DNA of 64,000 nucleotides from Stenotrophomonas koreensis (GCF_001431525.1 NZ_LDJH01000008.1:96170-160169); one strand, 5' to 3'; numbered from the stretch's first letter, positions 33,986 through 46,109 are shown. Made by a program: numbers and translations. The notes: generated from the sequence alone by a model not told the origin.

Positions 33986-36232
33986 TCAGAAGTTGTAGCG
34001 CACCGACACGTAGTAGTTGCGCGGCAGGCCGTAGTAGGCGGTCTGGATGTTGCCCACCGAAGTGAATTCCTGGCCTTCGGTCATGTAGCTCTTGTCGGTG
34101 ATGTTGCGCACGCCAGCGCGCACCTGCCAATCCATCGCCGCGCTGTCCCACACGCCGTACAGGCCGCCCAGGGTATAGGCCTTCTGCATCAGCACATCGC
34201 GATTGTCCACGCTCAGCCAGGTGTCATCGCGGTAGCTGATGTCACCGCCAACGGTCAGGTTGCCGGCGTTGCCCAGCGAGAACACGTGCTGCAGGGCGAT
34301 GCGGGCACTGATTTCCGGCGAGAACGGCACATGGTCGTGGGTCAGGGTCGGATCGAAGTTCGGGTAGGACGGATCCAGGCGGAAGTCATCGAAACTGTCG
34401 TAGCTGGCGTCCATCCACGACAGCTGACCGCTCAGGGTGGTGGCACTGCCCAGCAGCGCGGTGCCTTCCAGCTCAAGACCCTTGATGCTCATCTCCGCGG
34501 CGTTGAGCACCGGGAAGGTGGAAGCATCCTGGGTCACGCGGGCCTGGAAATCGCTGTACTTGCTGTAGAAGGCCGTGGCGCTGCCGCGGAAGCGCTGGTC
34601 AGCGCTGCTGCCCTTGATGCCCAGCTCGTAGGTCCAGACAAATTCCGGGTCGAACTTGGCATTGCGGGTGTCGGCAACCGTATTGGCGCGGCCGTTGAAG
34701 CCACCGCTCTTGAAGCCGCGGTTGGCCGAGATGTAGCCCATCAGGTTGTCGCTGAAGGCCTTCTGCAGGCTGATCGACGGGGTGGTGGCACTCCAGTCCG
34801 CTTGCGCGCTGAATGCCACGGTTTCATTGATCACGTTGTACGGCGCGCCCCAGAAGGTGCTGGTGGAGCGGTCGTATTCCTTGCTGTCTTCGGTCCAGCG
34901 CACGCCGGCGGCCAGGGTCCAGCTCGGGGCGAACTCCCAGTTGACGTGGGCGAAGGCGGCCTTGGAGGTGGTGGTCAGGTCATCTTCGATGGTGCGCAGG
35001 AACGGCAGGCCGGCACCGAGCAGCTGGAACAGGTCGTCGGCGTAGGCCTCCTGGTAGGACGGCACGTTCTCCTGCATGTAGTACGCACCGAAGGTGGCAT
35101 GCACGTTGGAGCCGTTGTCGTAGTGCAGCTGGAATTCCTGGCTCTTCTGGTCCTGGTCGATGGCCACCAGCACATCGCCCAGCTCGTAGGCGCTGGCGTC
35201 GATGTCGATGTAGGACTCGGTTTCCAACTTGCGCACGGAAGTGATCGACTTGAGCTGGAAGTGCTCGTTCAGATCCCACTCCATCGACAGTGATGCGCCC
35301 GAATGGGTCAGTTCCTGGCCCTTGTCGGTGCCGAAGGACGTCTGCGCGGTGTGGTTCCACTTGCCCGTCTGGCCCGGCTGCAGCACCACCACGCCGGCCG
35401 GTGCCAGGCTGGTGGCAATCAGCGGCGCCATCGGGCGGCCCATGGTCAGCGCAGCGTCCTGCTCGGTGTGGTCGATGCTCAGGGTGGCGCGGAAGGCATC
35501 GCTGGGCGAGAAGGCCAGCTTGGCGCGCACGGCGGTGGTGTCATCGTCGTTGAAGCGGCGGCCCGTGGCCGGGTCGCGCACATAGCCATCGTTGGTGATC
35601 TTGGCACCGGCGATGCTGGCGGCCACGGTGTCGCTCAAGCGGCCAGAGACATAGAAGCGGCCTTCTGCGCGGCCGTAGTTGCCGGCAGTCAGCTCGATCG
35701 CACCGCCTTCGTTGTCGAAGGGGTTCTTGGTGGTCAGCTTGATCGCGCCGCCAGTGGAGTTCTTGCCGTACAGGGTGCCCTGCGGGCCACGCAGCACTTC
35801 CAGCTGGGCGATGTCGAACAGCGAGAACAGCGCACCATTGATGCGCGAGTAGTAGACATCGTCCACATACATGCCCACGCCCGGGTCGAAGGTCTGCAGC
35901 GAATCGGGCTGGCCGATGCCGCGGATGGCCACGTTGACCGAGTTGGCCGAGCCACGGCCCTGGGCGATGTTCATGTTGGGCACGGCGCCCTGCAGGCCTT
36001 CCACGTTGGATGCCTGCAGGTCCTTGAGCTGTTCTTCGCCGAAGGCGCTGACGGCCACCGGCACATCCATGATCGATTCGGTACGGCGACGAGCGGTAAC
36101 GGTCAGTTCGTCCAGCGTGACAGCCTGCTGGTTGCCTGGTGCCTGTTCGCTGGACGGCGTGCTCTGTGCCATGGCCATGACCGGAGCCAGCAACACACCA
36201 CCGATGGCTGTGCAAAGGATCTTGCGCTTCAT
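33986..36232 (-). CDS. TonB-dependent receptor of the hydroxybutyrate locus
   Basis: A 748-residue outer-membrane TonB receptor. It has a signal peptide (KRKILCTAIGGVLLAPVMAM) and the TonB box-like LDELTVTARRR. The plug contains NVAIRGIGQPD, QLEVLRGPQGTLYGKNSTGG and AIKLTTKNP, and the protein ends in YVSVRYNF with the usual terminal Phe. This plug style is common in receptors for non-siderophore substrates in Caulobacter and xanthomonads. Its place between the sensor kinase and the permease suggests uptake of hydroxybutyrate oligomers or a related substrate (inference). The start at 36232 has GGGAGA before it; a longer ATG ten codons earlier is less likely. Confidence 0.88.
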   Translation of the reverse strand: MKRKILCTAIGGVLLAPVMAMAQSTPSSEQAPGNQQAVTLDELTVTARRRTESIMDVPVAVSAFGEEQLKDLQASNVEGLQGAVPNMNIAQGRGSANSVNVAIRGIGQPDSLQTFDPGVGMYVDDVYYSRINGALFSLFDIAQLEVLRGPQGTLYGKNSTGGAIKLTTKNPFDNEGGAIELTAGNYGRAEGRFYVSGRLSDTVAASIAGAKITNDGYVRDPATGRRFNDDDTTAVRAKLAFSPSDAFRATLSIDHTEQDAALTMGRPMAPLIATSLAPAGVVVLQPGQTGKWNHTAQTSFGTDKGQELTHSGASLSMEWDLNEHFQLKSITSVRKLETESYIDIDASAYELGDVLVAIDQDQKSQEFQLHYDNGSNVHATFGAYYMQENVPSYQEAYADDLFQLLGAGLPFLRTIEDDLTTTSKAAFAHVNWEFAPSWTLAAGVRWTEDSKEYDRSTSTFWGAPYNVINETVAFSAQADWSATTPSISLQKAFSDNLMGYISANRGFKSGGFNGRANTVADTRNAKFDPEFVWTYELGIKGSSADQRFRGSATAFYSKYSDFQARVTQDASTFPVLNAAEMSIKGLELEGTALLGSATTLSGQLSWMDASYDSFDDFRLDPSYPNFDPTLTHDHVPFSPEISARIALQHVFSLGNAGNLTVGGDISYRDDTWLSVDNRDVLMQKAYTLGGLYGVWDSAAMDWQVRAGVRNITDKSYMTEGQEFTSVGNIQTAYYGLPRNYYVSVRYNF

Positions 36233-36317
36233 AAAGGTCTCCCCTCCTCCCGGGTATGACATGGCAGCAAACAGATGCCGCCGATGCTGCGCAAGGTAAC
36301 CAGACGCCGGTCACATT

Positions 36318-36337
36318 CGTACTGTCCGTTGGTACAG
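36318..36337. promoter_or_regulatory. TCGTAC-type element in the receptor/permease intergenic region
   Basis: TCGTACTGTCC followed by GGTACAGTG makes an inverted repeat (GTACTGT / GGTACAG) midway between two divergent genes. It shares TCGTACT with the site at 28374. A common regulator is possible. Confidence 0.35.
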
Positions 36338-36398
36338 TGCCCCTGCCCCCGATGCACTGTTGATACTGCCGGCCATTCGTTTTGCCCCGGAGGCGGCA

Positions 36399-37802
36399 AT
36401 GTCCTTTCTGATCGTACTGGCCGCGCTGTGTTTCCTGATGTTCGTGGCCTATCGCGGCTACAGCGTGATCCTGTTTGCGCCGGTGGCGGCGCTGGCCGCG
36501 GTGGTACTGACCGACCCGGCCCTGGTGCAGCCGATGTTCACCGGCTTGTTCATGGACAAGATGGTCGGCTTCTTGAAGCTGTACTTCCCGGTGTTCGTGC
36601 TCGGCGCCATCTTTGGCAAGCTGATCGAGATCTCCGGCTTCTCCAAATCCATCGTCAGCGCCACCATCAAGCTGGTCGGCGCGCAGCGCGCGATGCTCTC
36701 CATCGTCATCGTCTGCGGCCTGCTCACCTACGGCGGGGTGTCGCTGTTCGTGGTGGTGTTTGCGGTGTATCCATTTGCCGCCGAGCTGTTCCGCCAGAGC
36801 AACATCCCCAAGCGGCTGATCCCCGGCACCATTGCGCTGGGCGCCTTCACCTTCACCATGGACGCGCTGCCGGGCAGTCCGCAGATCCAGAACATCATTC
36901 CGACCAGCTTCTTCGGCACCACCAGCTGGGCCGCCCCGACCCTGGGCGTGGCCGGTACGGTGTTCATCCTGATCCTCGGCCTGAGCTACCTGGAATGGCG
37001 CCGCCGCGCTGCGCTGAAGGCCGGTGAGGGCTATGCCGGCAGCGATCCGCTGCTCAATGAGCCGGAAGCCTTCCGTGGCGAAAAGCTGGCCCATCCGGCC
37101 ATCGCGCTGCTGCCGCTGGTATTGGTGGGCGTGTCCAACTACCTGTTCACGGTGTGGATGCCCGGCTGGTACGGCACGGTTACCGAATTCATCCCGGCGG
37201 TGATCGGCAACCCGGCCCCGGTGGTGCAGGAAACGTCCAAGCTCGGCGCGATCTGGGCGGTGCAGGCCGCGCTGCTGGTGGGCATCCTGTCCGTCATCGC
37301 GCTGGCCTGGGCACCGGTGGTGGCCGCGTTTGCCGAAGGCACCAAGAGCGCGATCGGCGGGGCGATGCTGGCCTCGATGAATACCGCTTCCGAGTACGGC
37401 TTCGGCGCAGTAATTGCCGCGCTGCCTGGCTTCCTGGTGGTGGCCAATGCACTGGGCTCGATCCCCAACCCGCTGATCAACGAGGCGATTTCGGTCACCG
37501 CAATGGCCGGCATCACCGGCTCGGCCTCGGGCGGCATGTCGATCGCGCTGGCGGCGATGGCCGACAGCTTCATCGCCAACGCCCAGGCCGCCGGCATCCC
37601 GATGGACGTGCTGCACCGTGTCGCCGCGATGGCCTCCGGCGGTATGGACACACTGCCCCACAACGGCGCGGTGATCACCGTGCTGGCCGTCACCGGCCTG
37701 ACCCACCGCCAGTCCTACAAGGACATCTTCGCCATCACCGTGATCAAGACCCTGGCCGTGTTCTTCATCATCGGCGTGTACTACGCCACCGGGCTGGTCT
37801 GA
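36399..37802 (+). CDS. GntP-type permease, probably for hydroxybutyrate
   Basis: A 467-residue inner-membrane permease of the GntP-type family with about 12 hydrophobic segments, starting MSFLIVLAALCFLMFVAYRG. Conserved stretches include GFLKLYFPVFVLGAIFGKL, TYGGVSLFVVVFAVYPFA, FTMDALPGSPQIQNIIPT and the C-terminal ASGGMDTLPHNGAVITVL. Relatives of this subgroup are often found beside 3-hydroxybutyrate dehydrogenase and are called D-beta-hydroxybutyrate permeases. It is divergent from the TonB receptor. GGAGG six bases upstream fixes the start at 36399. A terminator follows 84 bases after the stop. Confidence 0.85.
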   Translation: MSFLIVLAALCFLMFVAYRGYSVILFAPVAALAAVVLTDPALVQPMFTGLFMDKMVGFLKLYFPVFVLGAIFGKLIEISGFSKSIVSATIKLVGAQRAMLSIVIVCGLLTYGGVSLFVVVFAVYPFAAELFRQSNIPKRLIPGTIALGAFTFTMDALPGSPQIQNIIPTSFFGTTSWAAPTLGVAGTVFILILGLSYLEWRRRAALKAGEGYAGSDPLLNEPEAFRGEKLAHPAIALLPLVLVGVSNYLFTVWMPGWYGTVTEFIPAVIGNPAPVVQETSKLGAIWAVQAALLVGILSVIALAWAPVVAAFAEGTKSAIGGAMLASMNTASEYGFGAVIAALPGFLVVANALGSIPNPLINEAISVTAMAGITGSASGGMSIALAAMADSFIANAQAAGIPMDVLHRVAAMASGGMDTLPHNGAVITVLAVTGLTHRQSYKDIFAITVIKTLAVFFIIGVYYATGLV

Positions 37803-37886
37803 AACGCCTTTGGCGGCAAGCCCTGGCGGCCTCTCTCCCCGCCCGGGTTTGCCGCATGGGCGGGGCGAGAGCCCCGTATTCACCTA

Positions 37887-37911
37887 CCGCCAGGCCTGTG
37901 CCTGGCGGTTT
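37887..37911 (+). terminator. Terminator after the GntP-type permease
   Basis: A perfect nine-base-pair stem CCGCCAGGC / GCCTGGCGG with loop CTGT and three Ts. It isolates the permease from the glycine riboswitch downstream. Confidence 0.7.
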
Positions 37912-37955
37912 GCGTTCAGCCAGCTGCGCTGTCACAGGCCAGGGCAACGGCAGGC

Positions 37956-37961
37956 TATAAT
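37956..37961 (+). promoter_or_regulatory. Perfect -10 box (TATAAT) of the gcvP leader
   Basis: TATAAT stands about 14 bases before the first glycine aptamer, so transcription would start right at the riboswitch. A good -35 is not obvious. Confidence 0.6.
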
Positions 37962-37974
37962 TGCCTCCGCAACA

Positions 37975-38142
37975 CGGTGGGAGAAGCGGGGTCCATCCGC
38001 TGCCGAAGGCGCAACGCCCGTAATCGCTCAGGCCCGATACCACTTGCAGCACAACTCTGGAGAGACCGGTACAACCCGGCGCCGAAGGGGCACCACGCGC
38101 ACATGCGCGTCCAAACTCTCAGGCAAAAGGACAGAGGGGCAA
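37975..38142 (+). ncRNA. Tandem glycine riboswitch in the gcvP leader
   Basis: Two glycine aptamers lie one after the other. The first, about 37975-38042, has GGGAGAAG at its 5' side, GCCGAAGGCGCAA in the middle and CGCTCAGGCCC near its end. The second, about 38053-38142, has TCTGGAGAGACC, CGCCGAAGGGGCA and ACTCTCAGGCAAAAGGACAGA. The GCCGAAGG and CTCAGGCAAAAGGAC words are hallmarks of the class. With gcvP directly downstream it should turn the glycine cleavage gene on when glycine is abundant. The remaining ~95 bases before the gcvP start would hold the expression platform. Confidence 0.92.
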
Positions 38143-38236
38143 CTGCGGAAAGCCAGGCTTTCCGTCCGTGCGCCTGCGCGTGGATGGGCCTGCCTTTGCG
38201 TTCCCATGCCCTGCTTGTTGCCTGGACCCTCAGACC

Positions 38237-41101
<2,865 letters not shown>

Positions 41102-41130
41102 GCCCTCGCCCGTCCCGCGGCATGTGAATG

Positions 41131-41162
41131 ACAAAGGCCCCGCATCGCGGGGCCTTTGTTTT
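41131..41162. terminator. Strong terminator after gcvP
   Basis: A 13-base-pair stem ACAAAGGCCCCGC / GCGGGGCCTTTGT with loop ATC, followed by TTT. The A/T-rich base of the stem would let it work in both directions. Confidence 0.88.
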
Positions 41163-41318
41163 GGTAGCGGCCACGCAATCGTCCTGCCTGCCGATGCAGC
41201 TCAGGCCATGTCGCCGGCCTGGACGTGGATGGATACGCCGCGATGTGACCCTGTACACGGATCACGCCTGTGACATTGGGCAGGATCACCTTGTCACTCA
41301 CATCGACAGGAGGTCACA

Positions 41319-42764
41319 GTGAACACAGGGATTGCATTGGATATCCGCGGATCGGCCGATGAAATCGGCCAACTCCTTGCGGGAGCGGGCGTGGCCACGG
41401 CGCTGCAGCGACTTGACCATTTGCGACAAGGACACCCCCTCGCTGTCCAGGAAGCGCTGGATCGTTATGTCGCTGCGGAAAACCAGCAACACCTGCAGAC
41501 AGACGAGCAGGCCCCTACCGATACCGCCATAACCTCCGTGCAGGCAACGCGGCAGCGCGTGCTCCAAAGCGCCGGCCCACCGCGATTACCCGCGTCGGCG
41601 GAAATGCAGTCTCTTGATTCCACCCAGCAATTCCACGTCTACGCCAGCATTGTGGCCACCCGCGGCACCGCATTGGCCCTCGACGACCTGGATCGTGGAA
41701 ATCGGGTGATCCTGGGGATCCGTAACGAGACCCGAACCACCGTCAACCAGGGACGTGGGGATTACGATGACCGCATCGTGGTGCTGTGGAAAAATCCGGA
41801 CGCCACAACCGGACTCGCCCAGTTCCAGGCCACAACCGAACCAACCTCCCAATACGATGCCCGGGCGGGCTTTAATCCTCGCCCCGGTCCGTTCGAACGT
41901 TCCGGATTTCGAAGAGCCGAGGGCATGGACAGCAACCAGGATGGGATCGCGGACCTCGGTCGCCTGGCCGAAGGCACCATCCAGATGCAGGCAGCAACCC
42001 ATCTCACGCCAAGCGGTCGCGGCGCCACCCACTTCTCCCTGCGCCCATCCCCGGAGGCAGTGGAAAGCACCCCTTCAGGCGTGCAGCGCGATACCAATGG
42101 CGACGGATGGTTTGACTCTGCCGATATCCGCGGGGTTGAACCACTCAACAACACCTTCAAACACCACATGGGCAGCCGCACCAACACCGACTCGGCCGGC
42201 TGCCAGACCCTTCCTCGCCAAAGCCCAACTGGCGAAGAGGCTTATGAGCGTTACATGGAAGCCGTGCGCGGCACCGAGGGCCAACAGCGATGGCAGTACG
42301 TATTGACCAGCAGCCGCCCCGCCCAGATCCGGCAGCATGAAATCACCGGCAACACCATTGCCGACATCGACCGTCGGCAAGTGGATGCGAGAGTACCAGG
42401 CCATCCGGACCACGGGCTGTACTTGCAAATCCGGCAACATGTCGATGGTGTTGAGCTGTTGCGACACAACAGTGATGCCGTCAGTCTGGCGATCCTGCAT
42501 GCCGCCAAGGAGAAAAACTGGACTTCCGTGGACGGCATCCGCACCAGTCATCCATTACCCAATGCTCCCGCAGCTGAAACCATCTTTCTGGTCAGGGAAA
42601 GCGGTAACGATCCCGCAGACCAGAGACTGGGCATCCTCGCCTCAACCCTTTCGGCCAGCACGGTGGAGAGCAGCCTGGACCAACTCGCCGCCCACGCGCG
42701 GGAACCTGTGGGACAACCGCATGGAGAGCTGGAGCAGCACCAGAGCCAAAGCCTGGCTCGCTAA
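41319..42764 (+). CDS. Probable type IV secretion antibacterial effector with XVIPCD-like C-terminus
   Basis: A 481-residue protein read as an X-Tfe effector, injected into rival bacteria by the xanthomonad VirB/D4 system. The C-terminal ~125 residues match the XVIPCD signal plan: GHPDHGLYLQIRQHV at 361-375, LAILHAAKEKNWTSVDGIR, TIFLVRESGNDPADQRLGIL and a final TVESSLDQLAAHA, with Gln-rich tail. The N-terminal part is not a known domain to me. It has two EF-hand-like calcium loops (DSNQDGIADLG at 204, DTNGDGWFDSAD at 258) and HHMGSRTNTDSAGCQTL at 282-298, where His and the SxGC cysteine recall L,D-transpeptidase-like enzymes. GTG start after AGGAGG. Confidence 0.75.
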   Translation: MNTGIALDIRGSADEIGQLLAGAGVATALQRLDHLRQGHPLAVQEALDRYVAAENQQHLQTDEQAPTDTAITSVQATRQRVLQSAGPPRLPASAEMQSLDSTQQFHVYASIVATRGTALALDDLDRGNRVILGIRNETRTTVNQGRGDYDDRIVVLWKNPDATTGLAQFQATTEPTSQYDARAGFNPRPGPFERSGFRRAEGMDSNQDGIADLGRLAEGTIQMQAATHLTPSGRGATHFSLRPSPEAVESTPSGVQRDTNGDGWFDSADIRGVEPLNNTFKHHMGSRTNTDSAGCQTLPRQSPTGEEAYERYMEAVRGTEGQQRWQYVLTSSRPAQIRQHEITGNTIADIDRRQVDARVPGHPDHGLYLQIRQHVDGVELLRHNSDAVSLAILHAAKEKNWTSVDGIRTSHPLPNAPAAETIFLVRESGNDPADQRLGILASTLSASTVESSLDQLAAHAREPVGQPHGELEQHQSQSLAR

Positions 42765-42783
42765 AGCCACAGGAGTTCAAAGA

Positions 42784-43548
42784 ATGCGCGACTTCGGCCT
42801 TGTTCCTTCCTTCGCGTGCCTGATGCTGGCAGCTTGCGTTTCCATTCGCGCAAGTTCTCCGGAACAGGGCGCGGTGTCCTTGACCGGAATGCAGACCCGG
42901 GCCTATCCACCCATTGAACATGGCGCCTGGGGAACACTTCCCGCCGAGCTGCAAGCAGCTCTGACCAAGCTTCCGGAATCCGTTGCGCCGCTGGATCGAC
43001 CGGCGCTGACGGCCCTGGCCCGACTTCGCTATGCCCGCTCTGCGCAACGGGAGTTCTACGCGCGAAGCGACGACGTCACCGTCTGGATGCGCCGTTTCGA
43101 GGGCAAGGATGGCGGGCCTGCTGGGCTTGCCTTGCAGGTTGCCGGCTCCTGCAACAGGCTGCCTCCGGTACACCTGTTGTCCCGGACGGATCTGGACGCC
43201 CTCACCAGCAGCTGCGCACAACGGGAGCATGCAGATTTCGACACCGGCCTGCTGTTGTTCAAACTGGCAAGCGACGGCCGCTTGTTACCAGCTGGCGAGG
43301 TGCAAGGGCAGCTGTTCCCGCGACTCTCCGCAGCCCAGCAGCACACACTGGACAGCATCGGTGTCGGCCCGCCGTTCGCCGATATCCCGATGCTGGCCGA
43401 CGGCGATGAGATGGCGGTATGGCGGGAAGCAGATCCCGAACGGCCATTGCCCGAAAACCTGCCAGGCACCCATCCCGTGTACCCCGGCCTTGTGCATGGC
43501 GGCAACCTTGTGTGGACCGGTACAGCGTTCCGTATCCGGCAACCTTGA
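42784..43548 (+). CDS. Putative lipoprotein immunity protein for the effector
   Basis: A 254-residue lipoprotein I do not recognise by family. The signal MRDFGLVPSFACLMLAACVS has its lipobox at L15-C18, so the mature protein would sit in the periplasm on a membrane. It starts 19 bases after the effector's stop with AGGAG before the ATG, so both are on one transcript. Known X-Tfe effectors that act on the cell envelope are paired with downstream periplasmic lipoproteins (X-Tfi), which is the basis for the call. The mature part is mixed alpha/beta, with two Cys (AGSCNRL, SSCAQRE) that may form a disulfide. The terminator at 43571 closes the pair. Confidence 0.65.
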   Translation: MRDFGLVPSFACLMLAACVSIRASSPEQGAVSLTGMQTRAYPPIEHGAWGTLPAELQAALTKLPESVAPLDRPALTALARLRYARSAQREFYARSDDVTVWMRRFEGKDGGPAGLALQVAGSCNRLPPVHLLSRTDLDALTSSCAQREHADFDTGLLLFKLASDGRLLPAGEVQGQLFPRLSAAQQHTLDSIGVGPPFADIPMLADGDEMAVWREADPERPLPENLPGTHPVYPGLVHGGNLVWTGTAFRIRQP

Positions 43549-43570
43549 GCCGCATGCTGGAAGCGGTGAT

Positions 43571-43608
43571 AAAACAGGCCCAGCAGCAATACCGGGCCTT
43601 GTTTTTTC
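43571..43608 (+). terminator. Terminator after the effector-immunity pair
   Basis: AAAACAGGCCC pairs with GGGCCTTGTTTT around a 12-base loop with one bulge, followed by more Ts. It lies 23 bases after the immunity gene. Confidence 0.8.
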
Positions 43609-44012
43609 CGTCCTGCCCGACCACACGCCCAAAGGACACATCGGGACGGCCTCGATACCCCGGCCGCGACCGGCCTGCAGCTGCAACGGCAACCACTTGC
43701 ATGCCCAGTTGCAGCGCGGGCAGCGTTGGTGAGGAGCCTGCGGGCAAGCACCCAGGGGCGTGATCAGCGCACCAACAGCAGCACTGGAGGCGGCGGCCAT
43801 CCTGAAGAGGTGCGACGCTGGAACCGGTAGCGGCAGCGCGGCCGGACTCCGGATTCAGCCATGTCGGTGCTCCTTGTTGCCGGGATGAACGCAATGGGAG
43901 GGCGCTGCCTGCATACGACCGGCGATACGGCGCATTCAGCCCCCGGCGACGTTGTGTTAACCGCTTTCCGGCCACGGTGGCGGCCCTGCACCCACCACAG
44001 GAGCCCTCCCAC
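43609..44012. other. 400-base gap upstream of the catalase gene
   Basis: I see no gene with a recognisable product or ribosome site. It should contain the catalase promoter, but no clear -35/-10 pair or OxyR-type site stands out by eye. Confidence 0.4.
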
Positions 44013-46109
44013 ATGGCACCCAAGCACGTCCCGACGAACCCCAAATCGCCCCAGGCCAGCGAGGACCTGCGCGGCAATGGCGATGAACTGCAGCAGCAGG
44101 CCGGTGGTAGCCATCCGCAGCTGACCACCAACCAGGGCATCCCGGTTGCCGACAACCAGAACTCGCTCAAGGCCGGCCCGCGCGGCCCGACCCTGCTGGA
44201 AGACTTCATCCTGCGCGAGAAGATCACCCACTTCGACCATGAACGCATTCCCGAGCGCATCGTGCATGCCCGCGGCAGCGGTGCCCATGGGTACTTCGAA
44301 CTGACCCATTCGCTGGCCGGGTACACCCGCGCGCGGGTGCTGACCGAGGTCGGGGTCAAGACACCGGTATTCACCCGCTTCTCCACCGTGGCCGGCGGCG
44401 CCGGCTCGGTGGACACCCCGCGTGATGTGCGCGGCTTTGCCGTCAAGTTCTACACCGAAGAAGGCAACTGGGACCTGGTCGGCAACAACATCCCGGTGTT
44501 CTTCATCCAGGATGCGATGAAGTTCCCCGACCTGGTGCATGCGGTGAAGATGGAGCCGGACCGCGCCTTCCCGCAGGCCGCCAGTGCACACGACACGTTC
44601 TGAGACTTCATCTCGCTGACCCCCGAATCGACCCACATGATCATGTGGGCGATGAGCGACCGCACCCTCCCGCGCTCGCTGCGCATGATTGAAGGCTTCG
44701 GCGTGCACAGCTACCGCCTGCTCGATGAGGCCGGCAACAGCACCTTCGTCAAGTTCCACTGGCGCCCGGAGCTGGGCGTGCAGTCCACGGTGTGGGACGA
44801 GGCGATGAAGCTGCAGGCCGCCGACAACGACTTCCACCGTCGTGACCTGTTCGAGGCGATCGCCGCCGGCGACTTCCCGGCCTGGAAACTATGCGTGCAG
44901 CTGTTCACCGAGGAAGAAGCCGAGTCCTTCCCGTTCGACCACCTGGACCCGACCAAGATCATCCCCGAGGACCTGGTGCCGCTGCAGGAAATCGGCCGGA
45001 TGGTGCTGGACCGCTGGCCGGACAATTTCTTCCAGGACACCGAGCAGGTCGCGTTCTGCCCGGCCAACATCCCGCCGGGCATCGACTTCTCCAATGACCC
45101 GCTGCTGCAGGGCCGGTTGTTCTCCTACCTGGACACCCAGTTGATCCGCCTGGGCGGGCCGAACTTCCACCAGATCCCGGTCAATGCGCCCAGGTGCCCG
45201 TTTGCCAACCACCAGCGCGACGGCCACATGCAGATGGCCAACCCCGGTGGGCGGGTGAATTACGAGCCCAGCTCGCTGCAGGACGGCACTCCGCGCGCCA
45301 GCCAGCGCGCCGGCTTCCCGAGCTTTGCCGAGCGCGCCGACGATGCCGGCAAGGGCCGCGTGCGCCCGGCCAGCTTCGCCGACCACTACACCCAGGCGCG
45401 GCAGTTCTTCCTCTCGCTCGAAGCTCCCGAGCAGGCACACCTGGCCTCGGCGCTGGTGTTCGAGCTGTCCAAGGTGGAAACCCTGGCGGTGCGCAAACGC
45501 ATGGTCGGCAACCTGCGTCATGTCCACGAGGAACTGGCCCGGCGCGTGACCGACGGCCTTGGCCTGCCGGCGTTGCCGCCGCCACCGGAAGTGGTGGTAC
45601 CAGCGCAGGACATGCCGCCCGCCCCGGAGGTACGCATCATCGGGCGCATGCAGCAAACGCTGCAGGGCCGCTGCATCGGCATCCTGATCGACGACGGCTC
45701 GGACGCGGCCACGATCAAGGCCGTGCGCAAGGCCGCCGAGAAGGACGGTGCACAGGTCAGGATCGTCGCACCCAAGGTCGGCGGCGCCACGCTGTCCGAT
45801 GGCAGCCACCTGCCCGCCGATGGCCAGCTTGCCGGTACGCCCTCGGTGCTGTTCGACGCGGTGGCCATCGTGCTGGACCCGGCCGCCGGCAAGCAGCTGG
45901 CCAAGGAATCGGCGGCGGTGGACTTTGCCGCCTTCGCCTGGGCCCACCTGAAGGCGATCGCCGCCGATGCCGGTGCCGCCCCGCTGCTCAAGGCGGCCAA
46001 CGTCGGCAAGGATGCCGGTGTCGTCGAGGCTGCTGCGGTGAAGGACTTCATCGCCGCCGCGCGCACCCGGCAGTGGGCACGCGAGCCGAAGCTGCGCACA
46101 CTGGCCTGA
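44013..46109 (+). pseudogene. katE: Large-subunit catalase (KatE type) interrupted by an in-frame TGA
   Basis: A 699-codon gene for a clade-2 heme catalase (HPII-like) that breaks down hydrogen peroxide. The catalytic His is in [15 protein letters not shown], the Asn in [18 protein letters not shown], the heme Tyr in [14 protein letters not shown], and the C-terminal part from about 600 is the flavodoxin/amidotransferase-like domain of large catalases. The reading frame is continuous except for TGA at 44601-44603, codon 197, in AHDTF-stop-DFISLTPES. Relatives have Trp (TGG) there (HDxFWDxxSL), so one G-to-A change explains it. Either the strain makes only a 196-residue fragment, or the base is a sequencing error. 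Start has CAGGAG upstream. Confidence 0.92.

Noticed and set aside
44601..44603. TGA as a selenocysteine codon
   Set aside because: The family has Trp here, not Cys, and no SECIS-like hairpin directly follows.
44013..46109. Two separate genes (a 196-codon catalase fragment and a 490-codon catalase)
   Set aside because: Both lie in the same frame and join at one TGA in place of a conserved Trp codon, so they are one interrupted gene.
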